From: Hypholoma sublateritium FD-334 SS-4
Lineage: Eukaryota; Basidiomycota; Agaricomycetes; Agaricales; Strophariaceae
Assembly: GCA_000827495.1 (NCBI GenBank)
Contig: KN817699.1
Coordinates: forward strand, 3,371-29,666
DNA: 26,296 bases
Reading direction: 5' to 3'
The translations under genes and the position numbers were made by a program. Positions within the stretch are counted from its first letter, which is position 1, and every line of letters starts with the position of its first letter. Of the stretch, positions 1 through 9,928 are shown piece by piece. The notes beneath the pieces were generated by a model. It searched no databases. It saw only the letters and a program-made list of their open reading frames with translations, and was not told the origin of the DNA.

Positions 1-423
1 GTCAAACAGCTACAGGGCCACTTCAAATGTCGAGATCTCGGTCCTACAGAGTTCCTGCTTGGTGTAAGCAACATCAGAGACTGCAAAACGCGTACAATCG
101 CCCTCCAGCAGCACCAATTCATCCTAGACATCCTAGAACGCTACAATATGGCCAATTGCACTCCAGTTTCGACGCCTATGGCTCCTGGTCTCGTTCTAAC
201 CAAGGATATGGGTGCTTCGACGCCAGAAGAGCAGGGATTCATGCGAAATGTGCCCTACCTCAGCTGCATTGGTTCATTTCAATACCTTGCTGGCATGACC
301 AGAAGTGACATTGCACAAGTTGTTGCCTATCTAGCTCGCTTCAACAGCAATCCTGGCCCCAAGCATTGGGCAGCAGTCAAACATCTACTTCGCTATTTGA
401 AGGGAACCATTGATCACAACATC
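1..423 (+). pseudogene. Ty1/copia reverse transcriptase, C-terminal fragment (cut by window edge)
   Basis: Frame 1 is open from the first base and reads as the end of a copia (Pseudoviridae-type) RVT_2 domain: a DLGPTEFLLG stretch, then HQFILDILERYNM, the linker motif CTPVSTPM near 164-187, the SFQYLAGMTRSDIA motif near 272-313 and HWAAVKHLLRYLKGT near 364-411. This is the normal order of the RT tail leading into RNase H. Homology stops at about 423; the frame stays open to 546 but the translation no longer looks like copia and no RNase H follows. I read it as a truncated element, with the missing N-terminal part off the left edge. Family assignment is firm; the exact breakpoint is approximate. 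Confidence 0.88.
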
Positions 424-540
424 GGGAAATTGGGGACCCGGTTATTTTCCCGGACAGATTTTGTAATCAACCATCATTGTGTGGGCCCTTTCGCATTCAA
501 AACATGCTATTCTAACTGCTTACCGCTGTCCTGTAAGCCT

Positions 541-1060
541 TGTTGATCATGACGAGCTCCTGTCATTCTTGTATATATATGTATTTATATTTAATACAGT
601 GGCAAGAAATCTATCATCTGTTATCTAGGCCACGGTCTTCGCATTCTCTTCTCAATGCTCTATCAAAGTTGCAGCTTATTTGATGAGCTGAGCAACAGGA
701 AGAACAATTTGTTGCCCATGACCCGCTTGAGTCATTATTGTACATATAAGTTTTGGTATCTAATATACCTATAAGTATGTTACAATCTGTTGTCCAGCCC
801 ACATTCTTGTTTTCCTCTGCTCAATGCCCTATCGAAGTTACAGCTTATTTGATGAGCTGCGCTCCAAGAAGAATGACTGAATGCCCATGACCTACTTGTG
901 TTATTATTGTATATATAGGTTTTTCTATTTAATACAGTTATGAGAACTCGATGATCTGTCATCTAGGCTACGTTCTTATTAGTTACTTCTCGGTGTCCTA
1001 TCAAAATTGCAGCATATTAGATGATCTGCCCTATTCGAAGAATGACTTGCTGGACGACCC
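541..1060. repeat. 169-bp-period degenerate tandem repeat, about three copies
   Basis: Anchor words recur at exactly 169-bp steps. AATACAGT-like words start at 593, 762 (degenerate) and 931; CAGCTTATTTGATGAGCTG starts at 672 and 841 and as a diverged copy at 1010. A partial copy (CATGACNNNCTNNTGT...TATATAT) precedes the first full unit at about 545-592. The third copy fades after about 1060. Open frames here on the minus strand (614-802 and 780-962) are the same repeat read twice, not genes. No internal promoter or coding signal was recognised. It could be a minisatellite, or subrepeats of an LTR or UTR of a decayed element, since it directly follows the copia fragment. Confidence 0.85.
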
Positions 1061-1235
1061 CTTCAAGTCCCGTTCGAATGTCCGCTGAGGTGGCCGGCTC
1101 CAGGCCGAGCCACTCATTCAAGGCTTGTGTGAGCTAAGCCCGCCTTTTCCCATTTTCGGCAGCGGGGCGGGTGCCTTCCTTGGCACGGATAAAGCGCTCC
1201 ATCCAAAGTAAGCGGTCAATATCTATTGTAGACAT
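1017..1235 (-). pseudogene. Small ORF interrupted by one amber codon
   Basis: An ATG at 1235 opens 33 codons beginning MSTIDIDRLLWMERFIRAKE, then a TAG at 1134-1136. The same frame continues for 38 more sensible codons (LTQALNEWLGLEPATSAD and on) to a TAA at 1017-1019. The amphipathic, charged composition on both sides of the stop suggests one small protein of about 72 residues broken by a point mutation. Its 3' end lies in the last copy of the 169-bp repeat. I do not recognise the family. It could equally be two unrelated chance ORFs. Confidence 0.3.
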
Positions 1236-1282
1236 GTATATACTATTATTACAATAAAAGAAAATGACAACATCTTGATGGC

Positions 1283-1730
1283 TTAGTTCTTGGGAGGAGC
1301 CCAGGTCCTGAGGTAGTACATCAACAAAATGATAATAAAGCTAATGGAATGTGAACGTACCCGAGGACTGTGACTTGCTTTTCAACTTTGGAGAAAGTGG
1401 TGTTTCGGAGGACCCTAGAACGGCCGCGGCAGTCGTTTGCCGTTCCGTCGTGTAGATTGAATTCGAAAGGGCCCACGAAATGGCCGCGAGTGCGTGCGTA
1501 AACTCTAGCGAGGACGGACGCCCTCGGGCCAACAGGCGGCGCACTGTTCGACGAATCTCGAATTCCGTCCAGCATACATTGGGGAGAACGACTCACCTGA
1601 TGACGAGGTTCTCGCTGTACGGCGAGAGCGACTTGTGATTCTTGTCCAATGCTTTCATGGCGCCTTTGAGGAGGGCCGGATAGAGCTTCTGATGGATGGC
1701 TTGAGTGATGATAGATATGGTGATTTGCAT
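1283..1730 (-). CDS. Possible three-exon gene, 113 residues, unknown function
   Basis: Exon 1 runs 1730-1597 (starts MQITISIITQAIHQKLYPAL), exon 2 1543-1361 and exon 3 1307-1283, ending GTWAPPKN and TAA. Both introns are 53 nt. Intron 1 starts GTGAGT and ends CAG; intron 2 starts GTACGT and ends CAG. Phases 2 and 2 close without a stop. The start was chosen because it is the first ATG of the exon and follows a CA-rich leader. The N-terminal third is helical and lysine-rich; the middle is arginine-rich; no domain was recognised. No signal peptide or membrane segment is evident. Support is structural only (splice sites, phase, typical intron size), so function is left open. Confidence 0.42.
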
Positions 1731-2314
1731 ATTGTGATGATGATGTGAGAGTCTGGAGAGAAAAAGTGCAACTTCTTTTCAGCTTATGTGTACAGTGACT
1801 GCGAGAAAATCAAAAATTTAAGTCTGAATTAGTAGTGTACGCTCATGTTTGCCAGGTCCTTTGATTAGATTGCCTAATGTATAATGAGAGAAATAATAGA
1901 TCTATGCTCTAGGCCTAGCCACACTGAGTTGAGAACATAAATATTGTATGAACCATTAGTTGTAGTGGAAGCGCAGGACAGACAATTCTTTAAGCGCCGA
2001 AAAGACGCAAGAGTATTATTGGGACGCGTCGAGGCGCGTGGTTTGCATGTGACGACGGCAGAAACCCAATCGTCGCGTCGCGCGCACGTTGCATGGATTG
2101 TTCGGTTCACCGTTTCGTTGTACCGTTCTGCAGTGTTGAATGAAATAAGCATTGCTGTCTTATTTTGGGATGCCAGGGGGGAAGCGCCGGTAACATAATT
2201 ATTTATAGAACACGCGTAATCGCCTGCCAGTGGGTGTGTTTCCTTCGCTCGCCATTCCACTTCATGTAGTCTGGAAAATATAGCTGCTTAAATATAGAGA
2301 AAAATAATCACAAA
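1731..2314. other. Intergenic stretch between the small gene and the KDZ remnant
   Basis: About 580 bases without a convincing gene. Overlapping ORFs exist on both strands (1944-2198 plus, 1874-2260 minus), but neither has recognisable domains or splice support. The part at 2000-2100 is rich in CGCG and contains ACGCGT at 2025-2030. Nothing else stands out. Confidence 0.4.
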
Positions 2315-2655
2315 CTAAAAATCAATGTCTAATACAAGGTCTGAAGGAAGATCCGGCCCTATGTCGTTTGAGGCTAATGTTTTTACCAGCTCGTCGGATC
2401 CACGCCAGAGGGATTTGAACCTTTCGCGCATGTCAAGGCGCAGCTGAGCTTGTCGTTCTCGGTAGGCGATCATTCCCGCGCGTATAGTATCGTCCGGTAC
2501 ATGAGATAAATCGCCGCCTCGAGTTTTCCACCAGTCGGATTGCCATTGCAAAAACGCGAGAACTCTGCGCATCTCTTCTTGGAGAAGCTCGACTTCTTCC
2601 GTCCAGCGTCTAACGCGGGCCCGCATTTTACACCATTCGATTCGAAGGGCTCAGT
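2315..2655 (-). pseudogene. KDZ (Kyakuja-Dileera-Zisupton) transposase, C-terminal remnant
   Basis: The minus-strand frame reads LRIEWCKMRARVRRWTEEVE, then LLQEEMRRVLAFLQWQSDWW, and ends ...DLPSDLVLDIDF and stop at 2315. The EWCKxRARxxRWxEEVxLLxEEMRRV pattern followed by a Trp-rich stretch is the characteristic tail of the KDZ transposases that expanded in Agaricomycetes. Upstream the frame meets a TGA near 2659 and homology stops; the GC-rich array at 2700-3000 takes the place of the transposase body. The reading is from memory of the family pattern. The remnant cannot be active: the catalytic core is absent. No terminal inverted repeat was found. Confidence 0.75.
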
Positions 2656-2699
2656 ACCATTAAATAAATGTGTGATGATACAAAGAACAATCTCAAGGC

Positions 2700-3005
2700 A
2701 GGGGATGAGCGAGAGCTGGCAGATAAAGAGCCCGCGGAGGGGAGCGCATGAAGGGGATCGCGCGGAGGGGAGCGCACGAAGGGGAGCGTGCAAATGGAAG
2801 CGCGAGGAGGAAAGGGCGTAAGGAGCGAGCGTAGGGAAGGGACGAGCGTTTTCAGGCTACCGAGAGCGTGGAGCGAGCACGTGGACCCGAGCGCAGCGGC
2901 GGGGCCCGGAGGGAGCGCCAGAACTCCAGCGCGCGGGGGGAGCGAGCGTGCGCGGAACGAGCGCACGGACCCGAGCGCAGCGGAGGGAGAGAGCGCCAGA
3001 ATGCC
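2700..3005. repeat. GC-rich GAGCG-type low-complexity array
   Basis: Purine-rich GC-rich sequence built from short variants of GAGCGCA and GGAGGGGAGCG. A CGCGGAGGGGAGCGCA word repeats at 2733 and 2761 (28-bp step); GACCCGAGCGCAGCGG repeats at 2884 and 2968; GAGCGCCAGAA repeats at about 2913 and 2991. The array yields long open frames on both strands (for example 2628-3044 minus, rich in Ala-Leu-Arg-Ser-Pro) by composition alone, so those frames are not called genes. I have seen comparable Ala/Leu/Arg/Ser-rich frames in Mycena-type genomes, which is recollection rather than evidence. Confidence 0.7.
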
Positions 3006-3214
3006 AAGCGCATCACTATGCGGACCGGAGCGAAGTTTCCCCATTTGTAGCAGCGTCGGGAGGCCCGTTTTGTCGCTTTGTTGTGCCTGTCGGGACGACG
3101 TTTTTGGGTGTCAGAATTCACTGTTTTTATCCGCCTAGCGACTCCGGAGCCGCAGCGATTGCCTGTCAGTGTACGCATAGTCGTAAACCCCCAGCAGCGG
3201 TGCCTTTCAAGATA

Positions 3215-3520
3215 ATGGACAGTCGCGCTCAGGCTAGAAAGGTGACAGATGCACAGATGGACGCCTTCCGCGCCCCGCCGCAGTGCAAATTCACGATCGG
3301 TAGTACGCGTGTGTCGCGCGTAGGTCGTCCGCTACGTCCTCCGAGTCCGTCATCTCGTGCTGGTCTCCACGTGCGCGCTGGCGCATCTGTTGAGAAGTTC
3401 GAGGGTTTCATCCGATCCTCCTCGCCCTCGACTTCTGCCTGCTCTTCGACATTGTTCATCTCGGATACCACAGCCACTAACCGGTCGACGTCTTGTCATT
3501 TGGATGCGGATCGAAGTTGA
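3215..3520 (+). CDS. Hypothetical protein, 101 residues, weakly supported
   Basis: The frame is open from about 2948, but the upstream part lies in the low-complexity array. The first ATG in normal-composition sequence is at 3215 (starts MDSRAQARKVTDAQMDAF). The protein is basic in its first half and serine-rich in its second (residues about 65-85). Third-position GC use is moderate and codon choice is plausible. No domain, signal peptide or membrane segment is seen. The antisense frame 3229-3477 is also open and rich in Glu and Met, so the strand is uncertain. It could also be the 5' exon of a larger gene. Confidence 0.22.
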   Translation: MDSRAQARKVTDAQMDAFRAPPQCKFTIGSTRVSRVGRPLRPPSPSSRAGLHVRAGASVEKFEGFIRSSSPSTSACSSTLFISDTTATNRSTSCHLDADRS

Positions 3521-3645
3521 GGGGTACAGCGAGCGAGCGGAATCAAGCAACAAAGTTCATATAAGTAGATTTGACTCGGAGAGGTGTACAGCCTCAGTGC
3601 TATTACAAGGGTGCAGAAGCTGATGCATTCATGTGTGATTCGTGA

Positions 3646-4355
3646 TTACTCACCGAAGAACAGGTAGACAAGAATTGCGCAGAGTACAAATATTACCAAA
3701 ATCAAACATATAAAAGGAAACAAGTTTGTTCCCGGCGAAGCTCTGCCTGCAGCATAATTGTACTGCACTTCATTCAAGCGTATGGTAGCCGGCGGAGATT
3801 TGAGTGCTACCTATTTCTTTGTTAGAATCAGAATACAAACATATCGCCCGAATCAAAGTACCTTGATGGCCACAGGACGTTCAATCTTCTTCAGGGTGGT
3901 GGCCGAGGTCATCAGGGTTGTCGATGCACCGACTTCCCTGTTTTTGCTCTTCGGCTCCATCTTGAATGCCGTCATCTTGCACTCTGGCCTTTGATCTCCC
4001 ATACGCATAAATTCTAATTCAACAGCGGAGAAGGTCTGGGGCATATCAGCGGGAATGAAGGAATAGGTAGGTTGAAGTTGAATGGCACCTTTTCTGTTGA
4101 AATGTATAATGAGCAGGTGATTCTGAGGCCAATAGATCTGAACTTACTGGGACCTGGTCCAACCCCAGCGAGGTGGTAATTTTCGAGTTGGAGCTTGATG
4201 ATCTCCTGCTCAAGCGAGTGGATTGTAGATTGGTGGTGCTTTCCTTGCTGATGATCATGTTCCCCTTCGGAATCGGGCGGACGGGCCTTTGTTGACTGTC
4301 CTGTACGAGAGCTTTTTCCTGAAAATTTCTTGGCAACTTTACCCTCGGCATACAT
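3646..4355 (-). CDS. Predicted tail-anchored membrane protein, three exons
   Basis: Exons 4355-4148, 4088-3862 and 3810-3646 join in phase: intron 1 is 59 nt (GTAAGT...AAAAG), intron 2 51 nt (GTACTT, branch-like TTCTAAC, ...AATAG). The 199-residue product starts MYAEGKVAKKFSGKSS, is Lys/Ser/His-rich, has a short coiled-coil-like stretch (residues about 46-60, SLEQEIIKLQLENYHL), and then a mixed region with several Lys and Met. It ends in one strong membrane segment (LFPFICLILVIFVLCAILVY) followed by LFFGE and stop. A single C-terminal hydrophobic span with almost nothing behind it predicts a tail-anchored, cytosol-facing protein. A GTGAGT overlaps the stop, so a further exon cannot be excluded. 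Upstream the same frame is open to 4423, so the N-terminus may be longer. I do not recognise the family. Confidence 0.55.
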
Positions 4356-4359
4356 GTCC

Positions 4360-4510
4360 TCAGCGGTGCGGGTGTAAATGAGAGGGGGAGAAAGTCCAGC
4401 GAGATGATGCCGATGCAGCCTTATTCAGGCTGGAGAAGGTTCGAACTTCAAACGTGTATTCATCACCGCTCTTAAGGCAATCCAGATCAAAAGGCGGGTG
4501 CGAAATGTAG
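4360..4510 (-). pseudogene. Orphan fibronectin-III-like beta-strand segment
   Basis: The minus-strand frame carries HPPFDLDCLKSGDEYTFEVR and then TFSSLNKAASASSRWTFSP, ending with TGA at 4360-4362. The spacing of Leu-x-Ser-Gly-x-x-Tyr-x-Phe-x-Val-Arg followed by a Ser/Ala-rich strand resembles the F and G strands of a fibronectin type III fold. It is in a different frame from the tail-anchored gene that begins a few bases downstream; a one-base change in the C5 run near 4387 would join the two. Either this is the decayed upstream half of that gene, or it is a separate C-terminal exon. The fold call is inference from a short pattern. Confidence 0.3.
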
Positions 4511-4713
4511 CTGTAATTCGTACTGCGGCCACCTCAGTGTCTACTGCGGCCGATCTCTGGCTGACTCGTTGATAGTCGAATGTCCCACACCCGTCGGCAG
4601 CAACAGCCGCGCAGAGATCGGTCATGTCTCTGAGCGCAGCGTTCGCATGTACGGCGCAATCCGCCGTGCGCTGCGCAGGTGGCTCGTACTTAACAACTTG
4701 CTGCGAGCGAGAG

Positions 4714-4958
4714 TCACAACGACTCCGCCGGGAACAAGTGGAGTTCATTCGTTCTTTCTGAAGATGTGTCCTGTTTACGAGCACCGCCGTGAAGTCGTCG
4801 CGATCTTTGCACGGTACAGTCCTCGGGGGATATGTCCCAGACAGAGTTAAGGGAGCATGCGCTCCTGCAGATATGAGTACGAAGCGGCACTCATTATAAT
4901 ATGGTATACAGTGTACTCACTCGGTTGTACTGATTCCGGTGGCAGGCGTATAGTACAT
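4714..4958 (-). CDS. Possible two-exon small ORF, 62 residues
   Basis: An ATG at 4958 starts MYYTPATGISTTE; a 56-nt GTGAGT...CTGCAG intron (4920-4865) separates it in phase 2 from exon 2 (4864-4714), which includes SVWDISPEDCTVQRSRRL and ends ...LFPAESL and TGA. The donor is perfect and the intron length typical, so the splice is credible. The same frame, after several stops, later carries the fibronectin-like segment at 4500-4360, so this may be the 5' end of a longer gene, now broken, that once continued into the tail-anchored protein. No function is recognised. Confidence 0.3.
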
Positions 4959-5256
4959 TGTCAAAGTGTACGGGCCTCAAAGGACTGACTATCCACATGC
5001 CCGCGTACCTCCGACAGTTGACCTTGCAGAATCGAGGAACAGGTTGCTGGAAAAAAGCGTCGGGGCTACGTCAACTGGGCGCTTGACACGCCGTTGCAAG
5101 TGAGCCGAGGGCGAAGGCCACGGGGCGGTATGTGTTTGTATAGACCATTAAGCTTAACAGCCTCGGAGGTAGAGCCTAACGGTTTGCTTGCATGTTTGTA
5201 ACTGTGGCTCCGTTACGGATAAAATTTCACGATGGTGACATGACATTTGGGATCAA

Positions 5257-8200
5257 TTAGTCTGAGTGATAAGTTTCATACATCTCCAGGAAATCTTCGT
5301 CATTCTCCTGGTCATCGGACTGGGACATATCACTTTCATCATCTGATGCTGAGCCCGAGTCTTCACTGTGACTGTCTAAGTCCCCATCCCGGTGCCCTGC
5401 CCCAGAATCGTGCGGTTCCATTTCCTCTTCCTGCTCCTCTTCCACATTGGGTAACTCCAAATCAGCGCTAATTTTAGGAGAGCCGTCGCACAGAATTTCG
5501 GGAGCCACAATCTGGTGCTCTGCCTCAGAATCGTCCAGCTCAATTTCATGTTCCGGCTCCTCTTCGGTATTGGGTTTCTCTAAATTGGCGTGAGTTCTTT
5601 GAGAGCCGTCAGGCGGAGTTTTGGGCTGAGTAACTTCAGGGTCCTGAGCAGAAGTAGGTGCTGAGTATTGTTGAGAATGAACATCCCGACCGTGAGAATA
5701 TGTGTGGCCAATGCCAAGTCCCCAGTGATATCGCATGGTTAAGTCCCTGTCAGCAAACCTATAACATTGTCAGCAAAGTGAGAAGCGGAAAGCACTAATA
5801 TTACTAGCCTATTCACGTAGTACCATTTGTAATCATCGGCATCTTTTGACATCCTTGAAAGACCCACTCCATCTAAATAACTCTTTCCGGAGGCAAATGC
5901 AGGAATTAGGTGACAACCCCGGAGAACAAGAGAAGGGTCCAAGAAACTGAAAGAGTCGGCGTCGGCTAGTGGTGGAAAGGAAATACGATCAAGACACGAT
6001 GAAGCCCAGCCAGGGATAAGTCCTCGGGGAGCATCCCATTGGAACCAACGGACGTGGAGGAAATCAAAGCGCATGGCTTCATATCCCGTCATGCCAGGAC
6101 CAGTATAGATTACGTTGGCATGATATATTCCGATAACACGAGCATATAGAAATGGATGGGCCGTCGAGGAGTCGAAAGAACTTTCATTGTCTGGTTTGAG
6201 ATCGGAGAGTAGCATGATGTTGCAATGCGACGTCCTTGGATTTACGACGTCTTCCGAACGTCGGACATCATAGGATGTATAGTAGAAACGGGCCAGTTTA
6301 TGATGGTATATTCGGTTATCTTTTATCAGCACTGACCCTTGCGCCGTCGCCGCTAAATCCTCTGTCAGGACAAATTCATTAGACCCAGTATTTATTTTGA
6401 GCCGCGAATAAATTCTTGGAAGGAGATGCTCCTTCAAATTCTTGGCAAAGCCCTACATTTAATGTTAAGAATGAGTATCACTATCTGCAGATATAACAAA
6501 ATACCTTGGCAGCAGGATCATGACGATTTTCTGCAGAGAAAACCCTATGGTCCAGTGGATAGTTTTGAGTCTTTCCAATATGATAACTTGAATTAGTGGT
6601 CAATGAATCTGGTCCTTTTTCGTGTACAAATGTATTTTGAATCTTATTGTTCGAGTTCATTTTCTGCCGAATACGACGAATACGAGCCTGCCGTCGTTCA
6701 ATACAGCCCAGTTGCCTTTCAAAGTCTTTGCGGCTCGTCCGGAGATATCGCGATTTTGGAGATCGGTGCTCAAGTTCCATCTAATGTAATCAGGTAAGAA
6801 TGTGGAAGGTGTACTGCTGGTAAGACGGAATATAATTCACCGACTCTGTAGAATACGAGTCAACGGTCCCATTCCGCCTTATTGTCTCCACATAATCTCC
6901 GAGAGAATGATCCTTGTAGGTATTGAGGTTCAGTTTCTTGAACCGCCTGCCTGAACATTTTGCCGTACTCGAAGTTACTTTTTCGGGGTTGGGCTTAGAT
7001 AATGTTTTGCGCAATCTAGCAGCAACTTCGCGTTTGAGTTCCCGCGTGTCATAAGCTGAGCAAGTTTTTGCCTGAAAATCTTTTAACGATTTTCCAAGTT
7101 GAGTTGTAACCGCATCCAGTATGCTAAGCGATAAATCTGTGTGCTGTCGAAGTTTTGCCAAAGCGTGCCAGTGTGCCAGAGTAAACAAAACTGTCAAAAG
7201 CCTACCGTTGTGTGCGTTAGGCAAGAGGCCTTCCAGGACTGGAATACAGCACTTATGTAAATGAATCAATTCCAGAAAACAAGCTAGCGAGCGAGACTTG
7301 AGCTACCTGGAGAAGATTTTCGTAATCTCGTGCACCCAATTTCTTCAATTGGGAGATATTACTTGTAAATTTCCTAATAGAATCACGACCAAAGGTGGGA
7401 ACATTTCGAAATCTAAAAAAAATAAAAAATAAAAAATAATAAGATCAAGGATATCTCGATAACGAAGTTTCTACCTTCGGTCCAACTCATTGATAGCACC
7501 ATCAACACATTCCAAGATTCTGAGAATATGAACGAATACTTTTTTCCAAACACCTAGTTCAATTTCATGCATGAAATCCACCAGAAATATAGAGAACAAG
7601 TTGAATCCAAAGCGAGACAACTTGTGCGAAAACGCATTCTGTACAGGTTCAAAACATTCATTAAATTATATCCAATGATAGAAGAAATGATAAACCTCGG
7701 TGGGAACTAGAGATTCCGGCTGAAGTAAACGCTGTACAGGCACACTATCGACTGCGCGATAATATTTGTAGATCATATCACGAGCACTTGATATGCTGGA
7801 TTTGTAGCGTGAATCATCTTTCCTGGCTAAGCTGACTCGCTGATTTTTGTCGCGTTTTGTCCCTGTTTGATGGGCACGTTCTTTTGGAATTAAACATCGA
7901 GGACATGGACAGTTTCCCATGTTGCGAATGCTACTGAGGAGAATTCTAAAAGGTTCGTCAGATGGATTGAGTGAAAGAAGGATATCGGACACACTTTTCA
8001 GGATAGTCTGCCGAATAGGCAAAAATTCTGAGGTAAAAACGGTGTTTTATGCCATCACAGCACTCTATCACTACGCCATGCTCGTACGCCTCCAGGAAAT
8101 CATCATCAAGTATCGCCTTCCACTGTGCATGAAGGAACTCCCGTTGACAGTGCGTCATGAATGCCTCGGTAGGTCCTTTACTGCTGGAATGCGACGTCGC

Positions 8201-9640
8201 AAAGTCTTTGAAGTCAGGCGGCATCTGTTTGTACCACCGCATACCGTCAGTATTATGAATCTATCATGTCTGTAGATGAATCACACCTTTTGGAAATACG
8301 CGATATGATTACAAAGATTGCAGGTAGGCTTACACCTTCTATTCTTTGACTCATTCCCGAAGTACATATAACATGGCCACAAAGAAGCGGTCCCAAATGA
8401 AGTGAGATGAGTTGCATCAGAGCCAAACATAAGACCAATCAAAACACGCGGAAGAGAGCATCCAGGCTCCCCGGCCAATGTTCGGATTTCCTCGTGTGCC
8501 TCCAAAAATGCAGGCGAGGTATATAGCTCTCCGTGCACCCTGGTGGACTCAGTAGCTGCCATATTTTTTCGCCTCCATCGTAATTCATAGGGCTCAAGGT
8601 GAAAATGTCGGAAGTCATGAAGATTTGCCATCTTTTCTTTTAGAATAGATACAATACTTCTATGCTGAAATGGAGGAAACGTGTATTCCTTGAGACCTGG
8701 TTTAGGAGAATTTTTCTGAAACGGGATGGGCAAAGTTATAACCGTTTCCGTCCACCCTGCATCTGGTTCGCCTAGCCACAGCTCTTCAGAATCGCGAGAT
8801 TCTCCAAGGTATTTGTTGACGGATTTCCAGGATATATCTCGTACATCCGCAGGTTTGAATCCTGTGCCCGACACAATGTTAATCAACTTTCTGAAGCCAT
8901 CTTGCGTCTTTTGAATGCCATGATTCCAGTACCATTCCCCGAGCAGGAACGCATTCTCGTTAGGGTATGGTGCGAACATTGACGTTGGAACAATGTCAGA
9001 TTTGTCGTGATTGTCTACAACTTCTGACATATCCTGAGGCTGTATTTCTGCTTCGGGGTCGTGATCTGGAAAAGACGCGGCGAAATACCGCCGGAACAGC
9101 CCGAATGTGTTTGACCGGGAGTTCAATATCTGTCGTTCAGGGCTAGCAGTGGAGACCTGAGAAGCACCTGGGATATTGGGTAGTGATAGACGCTCAATTG
9201 GAGGGGGCAGGCAAGCTGGAGCAGCCGGCTGCTCGTGCCGATATCGCAGGGGTGGACGACGATTTTCTCGGCGCGGGCGTTGGCGAGCATGGGAAAACAC
9301 GTCTTCGGCGCCTGCGTCAATATCTACGCTCGCAACAGCTGTAATCTGAGACGACATGCGTTGCAATAGTTAGGTCTTGTATTCTACTTCAAAGTCAATT
9401 ACTCACTTCAACTACCGGTGTAGCCTGCTGGTCGGCTTTATTTGGAGGCAACTGCATTGGAGCAGGGTTTAGCCGCGCTTTTTTGGTCGCGTATTACTCT
9501 TTCGCGGCTTCGAGAGCACTGGCCATCCTCTTTTTTTGCGGCCGGCAGCTGCCAGCATGGGTGGTATAGGCGTTCACTTGCACGAATGTTCGTCCACAGG
9601 CCATGCACCGTAACAGATTTTCCAATGATCCAGAGGCCAT
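5257..9640 (-). CDS. Plavaka-type transposase, ten exons, one nonsense codon in exon 1
   Basis: Exons: 9640-9407, 9345-8287, 8224-7995, 7945-7696, 7638-7475, 7412-7307, 7251-6841, 6780-6505, 6452-5809, 5758-5257. Every phase closes, giving about 1,291 codons, the size of full Plavaka transposases (Agaricomycete relatives of CACTA elements). Exon 1 holds a C-x2-C finger (CMACGRTFVQVNAYTTHAGSC is the region at codons 12-32). Then come GEWYWNHGIQK, the acidic LMFGSDATHLTSFG (about codon 388), a CPCPRCLIPKE cysteine cluster, DFMHEIELGVWKK (about 612-624), the SYSTES/MELEH junction, YYTSYDVRR and DPSLVLRGCHLIPAF, and an acidic tail. These are family landmarks; SDA and DFMHE are likely metal-binding positions by analogy. 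A TAA at 9494-9496 interrupts exon 1 (...EAAKE, stop, YATKKARL). If transcribed, translation could restart in exon 2 and would lack the finger. No terminal repeats were identified by eye. Confidence 0.9.
5759..5808 (-). other. GC-AG intron in the Plavaka gene
   Basis: Between YYVNR and FADRDL only a 50-nt intron starting GCTAGT and ending TTATAG keeps the frame (AAT AG|G TTT GCT). The nearest GT (GTAATA at 5804) would bring a stop at once. The flanking residues match the conserved YVNxFxDRD motif of the family, so the junction is well fixed. Confidence 0.7.
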
Positions 9641-9784
9641 GTTGATCTATGCGTGTACGGGATATCGCCTACGTTGACAAAGCATCCGAGATATGTGCTA
9701 AATCACAAAAGGACCAGGCCTTTCAGAAGGTACGCAGCTGAGGGAAGTGAAGAAAGCGGATGGTTCAGGGTGAGAACGAAGTGA

Positions 9785-9829
9785 TGACTCGGACTCGGAC
9801 CACGATTATGAGTCGTAGTCAACATGACT
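9785..9829. promoter_or_regulatory. TGACTC-rich palindromic motif cluster with nearby TATA box
   Basis: TGACTC occurs at 9785, an inverted GAGTC at 9810-9814, and a perfect AGTCA-ACA-TGACT palindrome at 9817-9829. TGACTC is the core bound by fungal Gcn4/AP-1 type bZIP factors (established knowledge). A plus-strand TATAAATA follows at 9856-9863. A similarly built sequence lies upstream of the DUF6698 gene at 21777-21804. Which gene it serves here is unclear: the Plavaka start is at 9640 on the other strand and a weak plus-strand ORF starts at 9929. Confidence 0.4.
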
Positions 9830-9928
9830 GCGGCAAGGGCAGCTTGAGCTGCAGGTATAAATAGATAGATCGAAGCATGGTTGTCGGCGTGTCAAAACTC
9901 AGAGCGTGTTATAGTGTAAGGAGATACA

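Noticed and set aside
614..962. Two overlapping minus-strand ORFs with similar proteins (both contain SCNFDRAL)
   Set aside because: Their similarity is explained by the 169-bp tandem repeat; neither has splice or domain support.
2628..3044. Long minus-strand ORF rich in Ala, Leu, Arg, Ser and Pro
   Set aside because: It follows the composition and periodicity of the GC-rich array, has matching open frames on the other strand, and shows no domain.
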